Shown: positions 1 through 6,209 of the stretch, in pieces | Numbering within the stretch: position 1 is the first letter of the stretch | How the letters are laid out: each line of letters begins with the position of its first letter | Assembly (NCBI RefSeq): GCF_000716445.1 | Contig: NZ_JNWK01000091.1 | Coordinates: 1 to 19,421, forward strand | Direction of reading: 5' to 3' | DNA from: Streptomyces wedmorensis | GTDB lineage: Bacteria; Actinomycetota; Actinomycetes; Streptomycetales; Streptomycetaceae | DNA length: 19,421 nt | Translations under genes and position numbers: made by a program | Notes under the pieces: generated by a model | What the model saw: the letters and a program-made list of their open reading frames with translations, nothing else | The model's database searches: none | Told to the model about the DNA's origin: nothing

Positions 1-215
1 TCGGGCGGGGGGGGGGCGGGGGCCGGGGCGGGCGTGGGGGTGAGGGCGGGCGTGGGAGTGGGGGTGGAGGCCGGGGTACGGGCCGGGGGGCCGTCCGGGG
101 ACGGATCCGGGGTACGGGCCGGGTTGCCGTCCGCAGACGGTTGCGGGGTACGGAGAGGGGCGCCGTCCGGGGACGGATCCGGGGTACGGACGGGGGTGCC
201 GTCCGGGGGCGTCAT
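1..215 (-). CDS. N-terminal part of a Pro/Thr-rich repeat protein (runs off left edge)
   Basis: Reading the minus strand from an ATG at 215 gives an open frame to the window edge, 71 codons with strongly GC-biased third positions. The ATG overlaps the TGA of the SPFH-like gene (ATGA), the same junction type as the two others in this operon, which is the main reason for calling it. The visible protein starts MTPPDGTPVRTPDPSPDG and consists of 12-residue repeats (PSPDGxPxRTPD type) followed by a Thr-Pro-Ala tract. It looks like a disordered linker or extracytoplasmic spacer; no signal peptide or membrane segment is visible in this part. The functional domain lies outside the window, so no function can be given. 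The opposite strand also reads open here as a Gly/Arg-rich frame; I regard that as the shadow. Confidence 0.6.
   Translation of the reverse strand, partial: MTPPDGTPVRTPDPSPDGAPLRTPQPSADGNPARTPDPSPDGPPARTPASTPTPTPALTPTPAPAPAPPPP
91..210. repeat. 36-bp tandem repeat, 3 copies plus 12 bp
   Basis: Units begin with ccgtcc at 91, 127, 163 and 199, exactly 36 bp apart. The first and third copies are nearly identical over their first 25 bases and the middle copy is diverged. The period is a multiple of three and encodes a 12-residue repeat in the minus-strand Pro/Thr-rich protein, so the array is most simply a coding repeat that can expand or contract in frame. Confidence 0.85.
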
Positions 216-1678
216 GCGTCGTCCCAGTCGTCGAAGTCGGCGCTGGGCCGGGCGGGCCGGGCGGGGCGGGTGGACCGGGAGGAGCCGCGCTCGCGGCCGG
301 GGCGCTCGCGGTCGTAGGGGTCGTCGCGGTCGTACCGGTCGTAGCGTTCGTACCGGTCGTGGCCGCGGTCCCAGTCCCGGTCGCCCCGGTCGCGTTCGCG
401 TTCGCGGTCCGAGCCGGACTCGACGCGGGTCGGCTCGTAGACCCGGGCGGCGGGCGGCTCGTCCCGCCGCTCGCGGTCGCCCGTCTCGGCGGGCGGGTCG
501 TCGTCCCAGTCGGGGCGGCCGGGTTCGGGGTGGCGGTCCTCGATGGCGCGCGGGGAGCGCGGACCCGCGCTGCCGGAGGGGTTGAGGACGCGGTCGGTGA
601 TGCCGCCGACGATGGTGCCGGTCTGGGAGCGCAGGTACATGAGCACCTGGTACATCTGCTCGCCGATGTCGTGGCGTTCCAGGACCCCGGTGTCCAGGAG
701 CTGGGTGAAGACGGCGAGGTAGTCCTCCTGTCCTTGGCGCCGCTCCTGCTGGAGCTGGTTGCGGATCTCCCACTGCTTGTCGGGGTGGACCGCCATGTGG
801 TGGGCGATCTGGGCGAGGTCGCCGCGCCGGAAGAGGGCCTCGATCTCCCGGGCGCGGTCGGCGATCATCGCCCGTTCGGCCGCGTCCTTGCGGCGCTCCG
901 CCTCGGCCTCGCGCGCGTCGGCCTCCATGGTGATGTCGATCCGGTCGCGGCGCTGGACCTCGGCCTTGACCGAATCCTCCAGGTCGATGAAGACGTGGAC
1001 CCGGGTCCGCAGCCCGATGTCCCTGCCGAGGCTGAGGCGGCCGGTGCTCAGCGCCTCGCGCACGGCCTCGTCGGCGCGCTGGGCGTCGGTGATCCGGAAC
1101 CTCCGGGAGAGCCGGCGGAGCCCGTCGAGCAGTTCGTCGTGCAGCAACTCGGCGACGTCCTCGACCTGTTCCTGGACGACGAGGTGCGGGTCGGTCACCA
1201 TCCACTGGATCCTGGCGACGGCCTCGAAGAACACGCCGTCGCCGGCGGCGGGCAGCTGGAGCCTGAACTCCGTCACGTTGCGGCCGAGTTGCACCTCGAA
1301 GACCGTGTACGGGGATCCGATGAAAGGCTTGTTGACGTCCTCCTTGCGGTCCGGCCAGACCACGCGGTGGCCGCCGTTGCGGTAGAGCAGCACCGCGGCG
1401 ATCCGGCCGCTCCTGCGGCGGTACGGGGGCGCGTACTCCCGCAGCAGCGGGCCGCGCAGCCGCCCCGGTGCGTCGGCGTTCCCGTCCCGCCCCCGCTCGT
1501 CCCCGGCCCGCCCGCCCGGCTCCTCGTACCGCTGCCGGGCCCGCCCGTCGGGTCCCTGGCGGTCGAGTCCCGGACGGTCGGGGCCCCGGCCGTCCGGGCC
1601 TTGTCCGGCCGGGTCCCGTCCGTCCCGGCGCGCCCGCTCGTCCGGTCGCGCGTTCCCGTTCTGCTCGGGCCCGGTCAT
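212..1678 (-). CDS. SPFH/Band-7-like protein with disordered charged tails
   Basis: The product is 488 residues. Residues 1-75 are Gly/Asp/Arg/Pro-rich and look disordered. Residues about 88-250 form an alpha/beta domain resembling the SPFH (Band 7/prohibitin) fold, including FFEAVARIQWMVTDP, a long helix (VEDVAELLHDELLDGLRRL) and the closing strands LRTRVHVFIDLED. Residues about 235-350 are Ala/Glu/Arg-rich helices of the kind that make SPFH proteins oligomerise. Residues 365-488 are disordered and rich in Asp/Arg/Tyr (RYERYDRYDRDD), ending in an acidic DFDDWDDA. There is no N-terminal membrane segment, unlike classical stomatins and flotillins, so membrane attachment would need a partner. 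The start is the ATG at 1678, overlapping the stop of the gene before it, and its stop overlaps the next ATG at 215. The SPFH assignment is by eye. A scaffold role is inferred. Confidence 0.8.
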   Translation of the reverse strand: MTGPEQNGNARPDERARRDGRDPAGQGPDGRGPDRPGLDRQGPDGRARQRYEEPGGRAGDERGRDGNADAPGRLRGPLLREYAPPYRRRSGRIAAVLLYRNGGHRVVWPDRKEDVNKPFIGSPYTVFEVQLGRNVTEFRLQLPAAGDGVFFEAVARIQWMVTDPHLVVQEQVEDVAELLHDELLDGLRRLSRRFRITDAQRADEAVREALSTGRLSLGRDIGLRTRVHVFIDLEDSVKAEVQRRDRIDITMEADAREAEAERRKDAAERAMIADRAREIEALFRRGDLAQIAHHMAVHPDKQWEIRNQLQQERRQGQEDYLAVFTQLLDTGVLERHDIGEQMYQVLMYLRSQTGTIVGGITDRVLNPSGSAGPRSPRAIEDRHPEPGRPDWDDDPPAETGDRERRDEPPAARVYEPTRVESGSDRERERDRGDRDWDRGHDRYERYDRYDRDDPYDRERPGRERGSSRSTRPARPARPSADFDDWDDA

Positions 1679-4158
1679 CGGTTGGCTCCTTCCGTGACGG
1701 CGTCCCACATCCGCCGTGCCGCGCGTCTGTCCAGGGGCCGGTCGCGGTCCCGGACCAGTTCGTTCAGGAGTCCCCGGAGGCGGTCGCGGTCGCGGCGGTC
1801 CACCGCGAGGAGCGGGAGGAAGCCGCAGACGTGCCGGAGCGCCTCCGGGTCCTTCGCGGCCCGCCGGAGCAGGCCGCCGAACGCTTCGAGGGCCACCTCG
1901 CCCGACCGCGCCGTGGCGAGGGTGTGCCGCAGCAGCCGGGCCAGGTCGGGCGCGAGGCCGGGCCTGGTGGCGAGGAGTGCGACGAGCAGCGGCCTGGCCG
2001 CGTGCGGGTCGAGCTCGGGCACGTCCCGCAGTCCCCACAGGTGCGTGGTCCGGGTGCCGAGTGCCCGGATGACGGTGAGGAGGACCAGGTTGGCGAGGCT
2101 GAGGCGCCCGTCGTCGAGCCACTGGCGCAGCCTCAGCAGCACGGGCTCGGGTTCGCCGGAGGCCAGCAGCCGGGCGGCGCTGAAGGCGGCGTGCACGAGG
2201 ACGTCGGTGTCGCTCGCCTCGCGGGCCCTGACGACGCGGGCGAGGGCGTCGAGCGAGCCGGGTACGTCTCCGGCGGCCAGGACGTAGCCGTGGGCGAGCA
2301 GGGCGGTCTCGACGAGGGTGTCCTCGTCGGACGTCGCCCATTCCTTGAGCACGTCGGCGACGGCCGGCCGGACGCGGGGGTCGCGGGCGGACTCGGCGAG
2401 TGCGGTCGCGGCGGCCATCCGGGCGACGGGCTCGTCCGTCGCGGCGAGCGGCGCGACCAGTTCGCGGAAGCCGTGGATCCAGTCCCAGGAGCAGAGCACC
2501 CCCGCGGCGATGGAGGCCCGGACCCACACCTCGGAGCGGGGGTCGTCGCAGAGGGCGCGCAGCCAACGCGCCACCGGGCCGCGGACGTTGTGGTAGCCGT
2601 GCCAGACCTCGCCGAGTACGGCGCCGGCGAGCCCGCCGCCCTGGAAGCGGACGGCCCGCACGGGCACCTTGGCCGGCCCGAGGTCCAGTTCGCCGTCTTC
2701 GAGGACCGCGCGGGCGAGCACCGGGCGGTGCTGGGCGTGTGTCCCGAACAGCCTTCTTCCGGGGGCGTGTTCGGGGTCGAGGGTGACGGCGAGTTCCCAG
2801 GCGAGGAGCTCGGCGGCCTCGGCGGCAAGGCTGTAGGCGGAGCCGTCGAAGACGGCGACGGCGATGCGGAACGCTCCGGCGTTCAGGACCGGCAGGGCCT
2901 CGGGCAGGGTGCCGGGCCGGTCGGCGCCCGCGAACCACTCGCGGGCCTGCGCGGTCACGAACGTGGCGCAGTCCGCGAGGAGTTGCTCGTCGGTGAGCTC
3001 GCCGCGCCAGTGGCGGCCGAGGTGGTCGGCGAGCAGGGCCGCCTCGCGCGGCCGCAGCGCTTCGAGGCCGAGCGCCTCGACCACGTCGGGGCGGCGGGCG
3101 ACGGCCTGCGCGGTGCCGAGGGCCTCGCCGCTCAGCTGGAGCCTGAGGTGGCGGTGGAGGACCTCGTCGGCGGGCGGCGGGGGGCAGTAGACCCCGTACC
3201 GGCCGCGCAGGAGCCGGTCGGCGAGCTCGCCGTTCTCGACGAGGACGACGCCGTACGCGTTCCGGCCGCGCAGCAGGTCGCCGAAGCGGTCCAGGTGGAG
3301 TTCGGAGAGGCGGGTGGCGGGCCGGGACGCGGCGGCGACCCGGTCGCCGGGGCCGGAACGGGAGTGCCGGGGCTCGCTCTCGGTCCTGATGTCCTCGGTC
3401 AGCAGCTCCAGGAGGTGGCCGCCGCCGTCCTCGACGGCCTCCTCCGTGATCTCGTCGACGCCGTGGCGCGGGTCGAGGCGGAAGACCTTCCCGTGGGTGA
3501 GTTCGTCGAGGAGGGCGAGCGCGGTGGCCTGGCGGCCGCTGCCGGGTTCGCCGCACAGGACGAGGACCCGGTGGTCGCGCAGCCGGTCCTTCATCCGCTG
3601 GTAGCCGGTCGTCTCGCAGTACACCCGGCCGAGGTGGGCGAGCGTCTCGGGCGGGACGGGCCCCTGGACGAAGTGCGGCGCGCGGTCGGGGCCGTACAGG
3701 GCGAGCACCTGGGGTCCCTCGTAGACGGTGCCGTCGCCGTGGATGACGGTCTGCCGGTCGCCCGCGCCGCCCGCCAGGGTGCGGACGGCCCGGCGTGCCG
3801 TGGCGGCCCCGCCGGTGCCGCTCTCGCCGCCGAGGGGGCCCCGGTCCGCCGACGCGAACACGCTGGGCTCGCGCTGCTGCTCCCCCTCCCGGTCCCCCCG
3901 GTCGGCCCGGTCGCCGTCCCGGTCCCCCCGGCCGGCGCCCCGCTCACCACCCCTCCCCGCACCCCGGTCCGCCCCTTGTCCCGCGCCCCGGTCCCCTCCC
4001 CGGCCCGCGCCCCGGTCGCCGGCCCGGTCCCCGCCCCGCCCGCCGCTCCGGTCACCGTCGCGGTCCGAGCCCCGTTCGTGCCCGCCCGCCCGGTCGTCCG
4101 CGGCGCGGCCCGCGTCCTGGGGTTCGTCCCGGGAGTCGCCGTCGTCCTGGTCGCTCAC
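1675..4158 (-). CDS. Degenerate P-loop NTPase-like protein with helical-repeat C-terminus
   Basis: The product is 827 residues. Residues 1-125 are low-complexity Asp/Arg/Gly, with four 8-residue repeats at 48-79. Residues 135-156 hold a short Gly/His/Val motif (TVIHGDGTVYEGPQVLAL). A P-loop-like segment follows, VLVLCGEPGSGRQATA at 198-213, where the Walker A lysine is Arg209 and the following Ser/Thr is Gln210. A hydrophobic strand ending VVLVEN (304-309) could be a Walker B relic. From about 530 to the end there are repeated amphipathic helices of HEAT/Armadillo type (for example SEVWVRASIAAGVLCSWDW and EPVARMAAATALAES). The layout, N-terminal motif, NTPase core, then a repeat sensor, resembles STAND-like regulatory proteins, but the altered P-loop leaves ATP hydrolysis in doubt. 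Both ends overlap neighbouring genes by ATGA, so it should be made together with the cyclase-like and SPFH-like proteins. Confidence 0.82.
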   Translation of the reverse strand: MSDQDDGDSRDEPQDAGRAADDRAGGHERGSDRDGDRSGGRGGDRAGDRGAGRGGDRGAGQGADRGAGRGGERGAGRGDRDGDRADRGDREGEQQREPSVFASADRGPLGGESGTGGAATARRAVRTLAGGAGDRQTVIHGDGTVYEGPQVLALYGPDRAPHFVQGPVPPETLAHLGRVYCETTGYQRMKDRLRDHRVLVLCGEPGSGRQATALALLDELTHGKVFRLDPRHGVDEITEEAVEDGGGHLLELLTEDIRTESEPRHSRSGPGDRVAAASRPATRLSELHLDRFGDLLRGRNAYGVVLVENGELADRLLRGRYGVYCPPPPADEVLHRHLRLQLSGEALGTAQAVARRPDVVEALGLEALRPREAALLADHLGRHWRGELTDEQLLADCATFVTAQAREWFAGADRPGTLPEALPVLNAGAFRIAVAVFDGSAYSLAAEAAELLAWELAVTLDPEHAPGRRLFGTHAQHRPVLARAVLEDGELDLGPAKVPVRAVRFQGGGLAGAVLGEVWHGYHNVRGPVARWLRALCDDPRSEVWVRASIAAGVLCSWDWIHGFRELVAPLAATDEPVARMAAATALAESARDPRVRPAVADVLKEWATSDEDTLVETALLAHGYVLAAGDVPGSLDALARVVRAREASDTDVLVHAAFSAARLLASGEPEPVLLRLRQWLDDGRLSLANLVLLTVIRALGTRTTHLWGLRDVPELDPHAARPLLVALLATRPGLAPDLARLLRHTLATARSGEVALEAFGGLLRRAAKDPEALRHVCGFLPLLAVDRRDRDRLRGLLNELVRDRDRPLDRRAARRMWDAVTEGANR
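3922..4017 (-). repeat. 24-bp tandem coding repeat, 4 copies (DRGAGRGG)
   Basis: Four consecutive 24-bp units encode DRGAGRGG, DRGAGQGA, DRGAGRGG and ERGAGRGD in the N-terminal tail of the NTPase-like protein (residues 48-79). Copies differ at both DNA and protein level, so it is an old, in-frame coding repeat. Confidence 0.85.
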
Positions 4159-4979
4159 TCCGGCTCACCCGCCCGCGCGGTCTTGCGGATGCCGGTGAGA
4201 TCCCCGTGGACGGTGTTGCCGTGGACGTCGAGCAGGTCTCCCCCGACGTGGTACGTGCGGTTCCCGCCCCCGGTCGGGGGCGTTGGGCCGTCCCCCCGCG
4301 ACGGCCCAACGCCGGTCCGTGCACCCCCCGCCGGCGCCCGATCCCCCTCGGGCGCCGACTCCCCCTCGACGCCGGCGAGCGGCGGCGCGGTCCTGCGCGG
4401 CACGTGGAACCAGGCGACCTCGTCGGTCTCCTTGGACCGGACGCGGACCTGCCGGTAGTGGTCCGGTTCCACGTAACGGCCGCCGAGGGCGACCACGTTC
4501 TCGTACAGCCAGTCGGAGGTCACGACGAGCAGGTCGACCTCGGGCGCCTCGGCCATGAGCCGCTTGGCCGGCGGGCTGTCGCAGAGCCGGGCGGCGAGGT
4601 CGACGGCCCGCCCGACGAGCCCGTGCCGGTCCTGGACCACGAGCCCCGCGTTCATGCCGATCCGCAGCCGCAGCCGTCTGCTCCGCCCCGTGTTGTGCTC
4701 GCGCAGGCTCTCGTAGAGGGTGTCGATCCACCGCCCCACCATGAGGGTCGGCGGCACGTCGGGGCGCAGGGCGGCGAGGATGCCGTCGCCCCGGTCCTCC
4801 TGGTGGAAGGTGCCGGGCTCGACGCCGACGGAGCTGTACGCCTCGTCGAACGCGGCGTACAGCGCGGCCCGGTGCAGCTCCTTCTCCGCCATGTCCATGG
4901 CCCCCGAACCACAGATGTCGCCGAAGACGACGAACCGGTGGATCCCGCCCGCCACGCCGTTCGCTCCCGCACTGCTCAC
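4155..4979 (-). CDS. Class III nucleotidyl-cyclase-homology protein with C-terminal Gly-rich motif
   Basis: The product is 274 residues. Residues 12-195 match the adenylyl/guanylyl cyclase catalytic fold: the first metal Asp in VVFGDICGSG (Asp21), the GDG hairpin in EDRGDGILA (Asp65), and the conserved helix AVDLAARL, where Arg131 of the transition-state pair is kept but the usual Asn is Asp127. RLRLRIGMNAG (102-112) is the typical strand before that helix. A disordered linker (196-240) leads to a terminal motif (TYHVGGDLLDVHGNTVHGD, 242-260). There is no membrane segment or sensor domain, so it is a soluble protein. The GTG start at 4979 has AGGGAG five bases upstream. The stop overlaps the NTPase-like gene by ATGA. 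The metal ligands are present, so making a cyclic nucleotide is possible; the altered Asn position means product and activity cannot be assigned. Confidence 0.85.
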   Translation of the reverse strand: MSSAGANGVAGGIHRFVVFGDICGSGAMDMAEKELHRAALYAAFDEAYSSVGVEPGTFHQEDRGDGILAALRPDVPPTLMVGRWIDTLYESLREHNTGRSRRLRLRIGMNAGLVVQDRHGLVGRAVDLAARLCDSPPAKRLMAEAPEVDLLVVTSDWLYENVVALGGRYVEPDHYRQVRVRSKETDEVAWFHVPRRTAPPLAGVEGESAPEGDRAPAGGARTGVGPSRGDGPTPPTGGGNRTYHVGGDLLDVHGNTVHGDLTGIRKTARAGEPE

Positions 4980-5042
4980 TCGGACTCCCTGTGTGATGCC
5001 TGGTGCCGCTTGATGCCGTGGTGCCGTGGTGCCCGTGTTCCT

Positions 5043-5104
5043 GTTCGGTGCCGTGGTGCCGTTCGGTGCCGTGGTGCCGTTCGGTGTCGTGGTGCCGTTC
5101 GGTT
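5043..5104. repeat. 18-bp direct repeats between crp and the cyclase-like gene
   Basis: The unit gttcggtgccgtggtgcc occurs at 5043-5060 and 5061-5078, and with one change at 5079-5096; a partial fourth copy starts at 5097. Shorter degenerate pieces (tgccgtggtgcc) lie at 5014-5042. The array is in the 182-bp gap upstream of the GTG start at 4979. It could be a cluster of regulator sites or simple slippage. An open minus-strand frame across it spells GTERHH repeats, but the RBS-supported start lies downstream of it. Confidence 0.8.
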
Positions 5105-5161
5105 CCTCGCGGGTGGCGCATGTCCAGACTGGTCGCCTTCCGCGACCGGCGATGTAGCCGT

Positions 5162-5887
5162 TTACACATCCGGCGGAGATTCGTCCGCCCGTTCCGCGCC
5201 GGGGCGCGCACGCCCCTCGGCGAGCAGCACCAGGACCCGCATGTCGATGACGACGACGGTGCGGTTCGCGGTGCGGACGACGTCCTGCTCCCGGAGCAGG
5301 CGCAGGGCCTTCGCCACCGCCTCCCGGGTGGCTCCGATGGCCGCGGCCAGGTCGTGCTGGGGAAGCGGGAGTTCGAGTACGGTGCCCGCGTCGGCGCGCC
5401 GGCCCGCGCGCTCGGCCAGTTCGACGAGCCGGGCCGCGAGGCGCTGGAGGACGGTCTCGGAGGCGAGCGCGCGGCGTTCCACGTCGGCGCTGCGGAGCCG
5501 GGTGGCGAGCTGGCGCATGATCAGCGAGGTGGCGTGCGGCCGGGCGGCGAGGAAGCGCCGGAAGCGGTCGCCGGAGATGGCCACCGCCTCGACCGTGCCG
5601 AGCGCGGTGACGCTGGCGCTGCGCGGGCGCAGGTCGACGGCCGCGAGGTCGCCGACGACCTCGCCGGCGCCGCGCAGGGCGAGGATGAGCCGCGATCCGC
5701 GTTCGGTGCCGACGGAGACGACGGACCAGCCGGAGAGCAGCGCGAGGACGTAGGCGCTGGTGTCGCGTTCGCGGATCATCACCTCCCCGGGGTCGTAGAC
5801 GCGCCGGGCGCCTTCGGCGAGCAGGGTCCGCCGGTCGGCCGCCGGCAGGGCATGGAGGAAGGAGCGGTCCTGGCCGAAGAGACTCAT
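5162..5887 (-). CDS. Crp/Fnr-family transcriptional regulator
   Basis: The product is 241 residues. Residues 8-125 form a cyclic-nucleotide-binding-type beta roll with a phosphate-binding-cassette-like segment, VVGDLAAVDLRPRSASVTA (78-94). Arg89 and Ser90 sit where CRP binds the cyclic phosphate, but the ribose-contacting Glu is Asp80. A dimerisation helix follows (about 118-150), then a winged helix-turn-helix at 176-205 (PLPQHDLAAAIGATREAVAKA). I chose the ATG at 5887 because the family start MSLFGQDRSFL aligns there and a G-rich stretch (GGGGGGTGAG) lies upstream; an in-frame GTG at 5977 would add 30 unlikely residues. It lies 182 bp upstream of the cyclase-like gene on the same strand and is a reasonable candidate regulator of that operon. 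Whether it binds a cyclic nucleotide is unknown. Confidence 0.9.
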   Translation of the reverse strand: MSLFGQDRSFLHALPAADRRTLLAEGARRVYDPGEVMIRERDTSAYVLALLSGWSVVSVGTERGSRLILALRGAGEVVGDLAAVDLRPRSASVTALGTVEAVAISGDRFRRFLAARPHATSLIMRQLATRLRSADVERRALASETVLQRLAARLVELAERAGRRADAGTVLELPLPQHDLAAAIGATREAVAKALRLLREQDVVRTANRTVVVIDMRVLVLLAEGRARPGAERADESPPDV

Positions 5888-6004
5888 GGCCCGCTCACCC
5901 CCCGTACCGTCCGCTGACCCTCCGGGGAAGGCCGCCCGCCGGTGATCGACCGGCTTCTTTCGTGCGCTTGTTCCCACCTCATGTGACCTTCCCCGCCACA
6001 GAGT

Positions 6005-6022
6005 TGACGTTGTGTCACGTCA
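6005..6022. promoter_or_regulatory. Perfect 18-bp inverted repeat, candidate operator of crp
   Basis: TGACGT-tgtgtc-ACGTCA is a perfect dyad with a 6-base centre, similar in size to Crp/Fnr-family sites, although the half-site differs from the E. coli TGTGA. It lies about 5-22 bases downstream of the start point predicted from the candidate promoter at 6034-6063, a position typical for repression. Autoregulation by the Crp-type protein is an inference. Confidence 0.5.
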
Positions 6023-6033
6023 TGGGGTGAAGA

Positions 6034-6063
6034 ACGCTAGAGGGTGCGGAAGAAACGCGACAA
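6034..6063 (-). promoter_or_regulatory. Candidate promoter of the crp-type gene
   Basis: On the minus strand TTGTCG (6063-6058) and TAGCGT (6039-6034) are separated by 18 bases, resembling a housekeeping-sigma promoter (TTGACA/TAnnnT). The predicted start near 6027 gives a leader of about 140 bases to the ATG at 5887. Confidence 0.35.
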
Positions 6064-6126
6064 CGAGCACGAGGGGCGCAGGGGAGCGCCGTTCCCGACA
6101 CCCCTGCGCCCCCGTCGGCGGCGGAA

Positions 6127-6170
6127 GGGCGGCTTCGCGAAGCCTTCGTGAAGGGTTCGCGAAGCCGCCC
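6127..6170 (-). terminator. Long hairpin downstream of pnkp
   Basis: GGGCGGCTTCGCGAA (6127-6141) pairs perfectly with TTCGCGAAGCCGCCC (6156-6170). The 14-base loop contains a second small hairpin (CCTTC-gt-GAAGG). There is no T-tract, as is common for actinomycete terminators. It lies 40 bases past the pnkp stop and before the crp promoter, so it should separate the two transcripts. Confidence 0.7.
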
Positions 6171-6187
6171 CGGAACCTCGCCTTCGG

Positions 6188-6209
6188 CGCGGCCGCCGCG
6201 GCGGCCGCG
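6188..6209. repeat. 22-bp perfect GC palindrome abutting the pnkp stop codon
   Basis: The sequence from 6188 to 6209 equals its own reverse complement and consists only of G and C (core gccgccgcggcggc). It touches the pnkp TGA (6212-6210). It may act as a first terminator or mRNA-stabilising hairpin in series with the larger one at 6127-6170. Confidence 0.7.

Larger units (their letters stand above)
5888..6209. other. 322-bp gene-free region between pnkp and crp
   Basis: No coding frame here is credible. The region holds, from the pnkp side, a 22-bp GC palindrome just after the pnkp stop, a long hairpin at 6127-6170, a candidate minus-strand promoter at 6034-6063, a perfect dyad at 6005-6022, and a roughly 135-base leader before the crp ATG. 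Confidence 0.75.

Noticed and set aside
34..585. Plus-strand Gly/Arg-rich frame across the 36-bp repeats
   Set aside because: It continues antisense into the SPFH-like gene and its composition is an inverse of the Pro/Thr repeat on the minus strand, which has the coupled ATG.
1468..4458. Very long plus-strand open frame opposite the SPFH-like and NTPase-like genes
   Set aside because: It is Val/Gly/Glu-rich with no recognisable domain, a typical antisense frame of GC-rich genes; the minus strand has domains, coupled starts and better third-position bias.
5043..5104. Possible CRISPR array
   Set aside because: The 18-bp units are directly adjacent with no spacers and there are no cas genes.
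4980..5211. Minus-strand frame with GTERHH repeats upstream of the cyclase-like gene
   Set aside because: The repeats come from the 18-bp DNA array; the cyclase-like gene has a good ribosome-binding site at its GTG 4979, and this frame overlaps the end of crp and later runs out of phase with the cyclase frame.
5888..5977. N-terminal extension of the Crp-type regulator to a GTG at 5977
   Set aside because: The extra 30 residues are Gly/Arg-rich and unlike the family; MSLFGQDRSFL at 5887 is a typical start.
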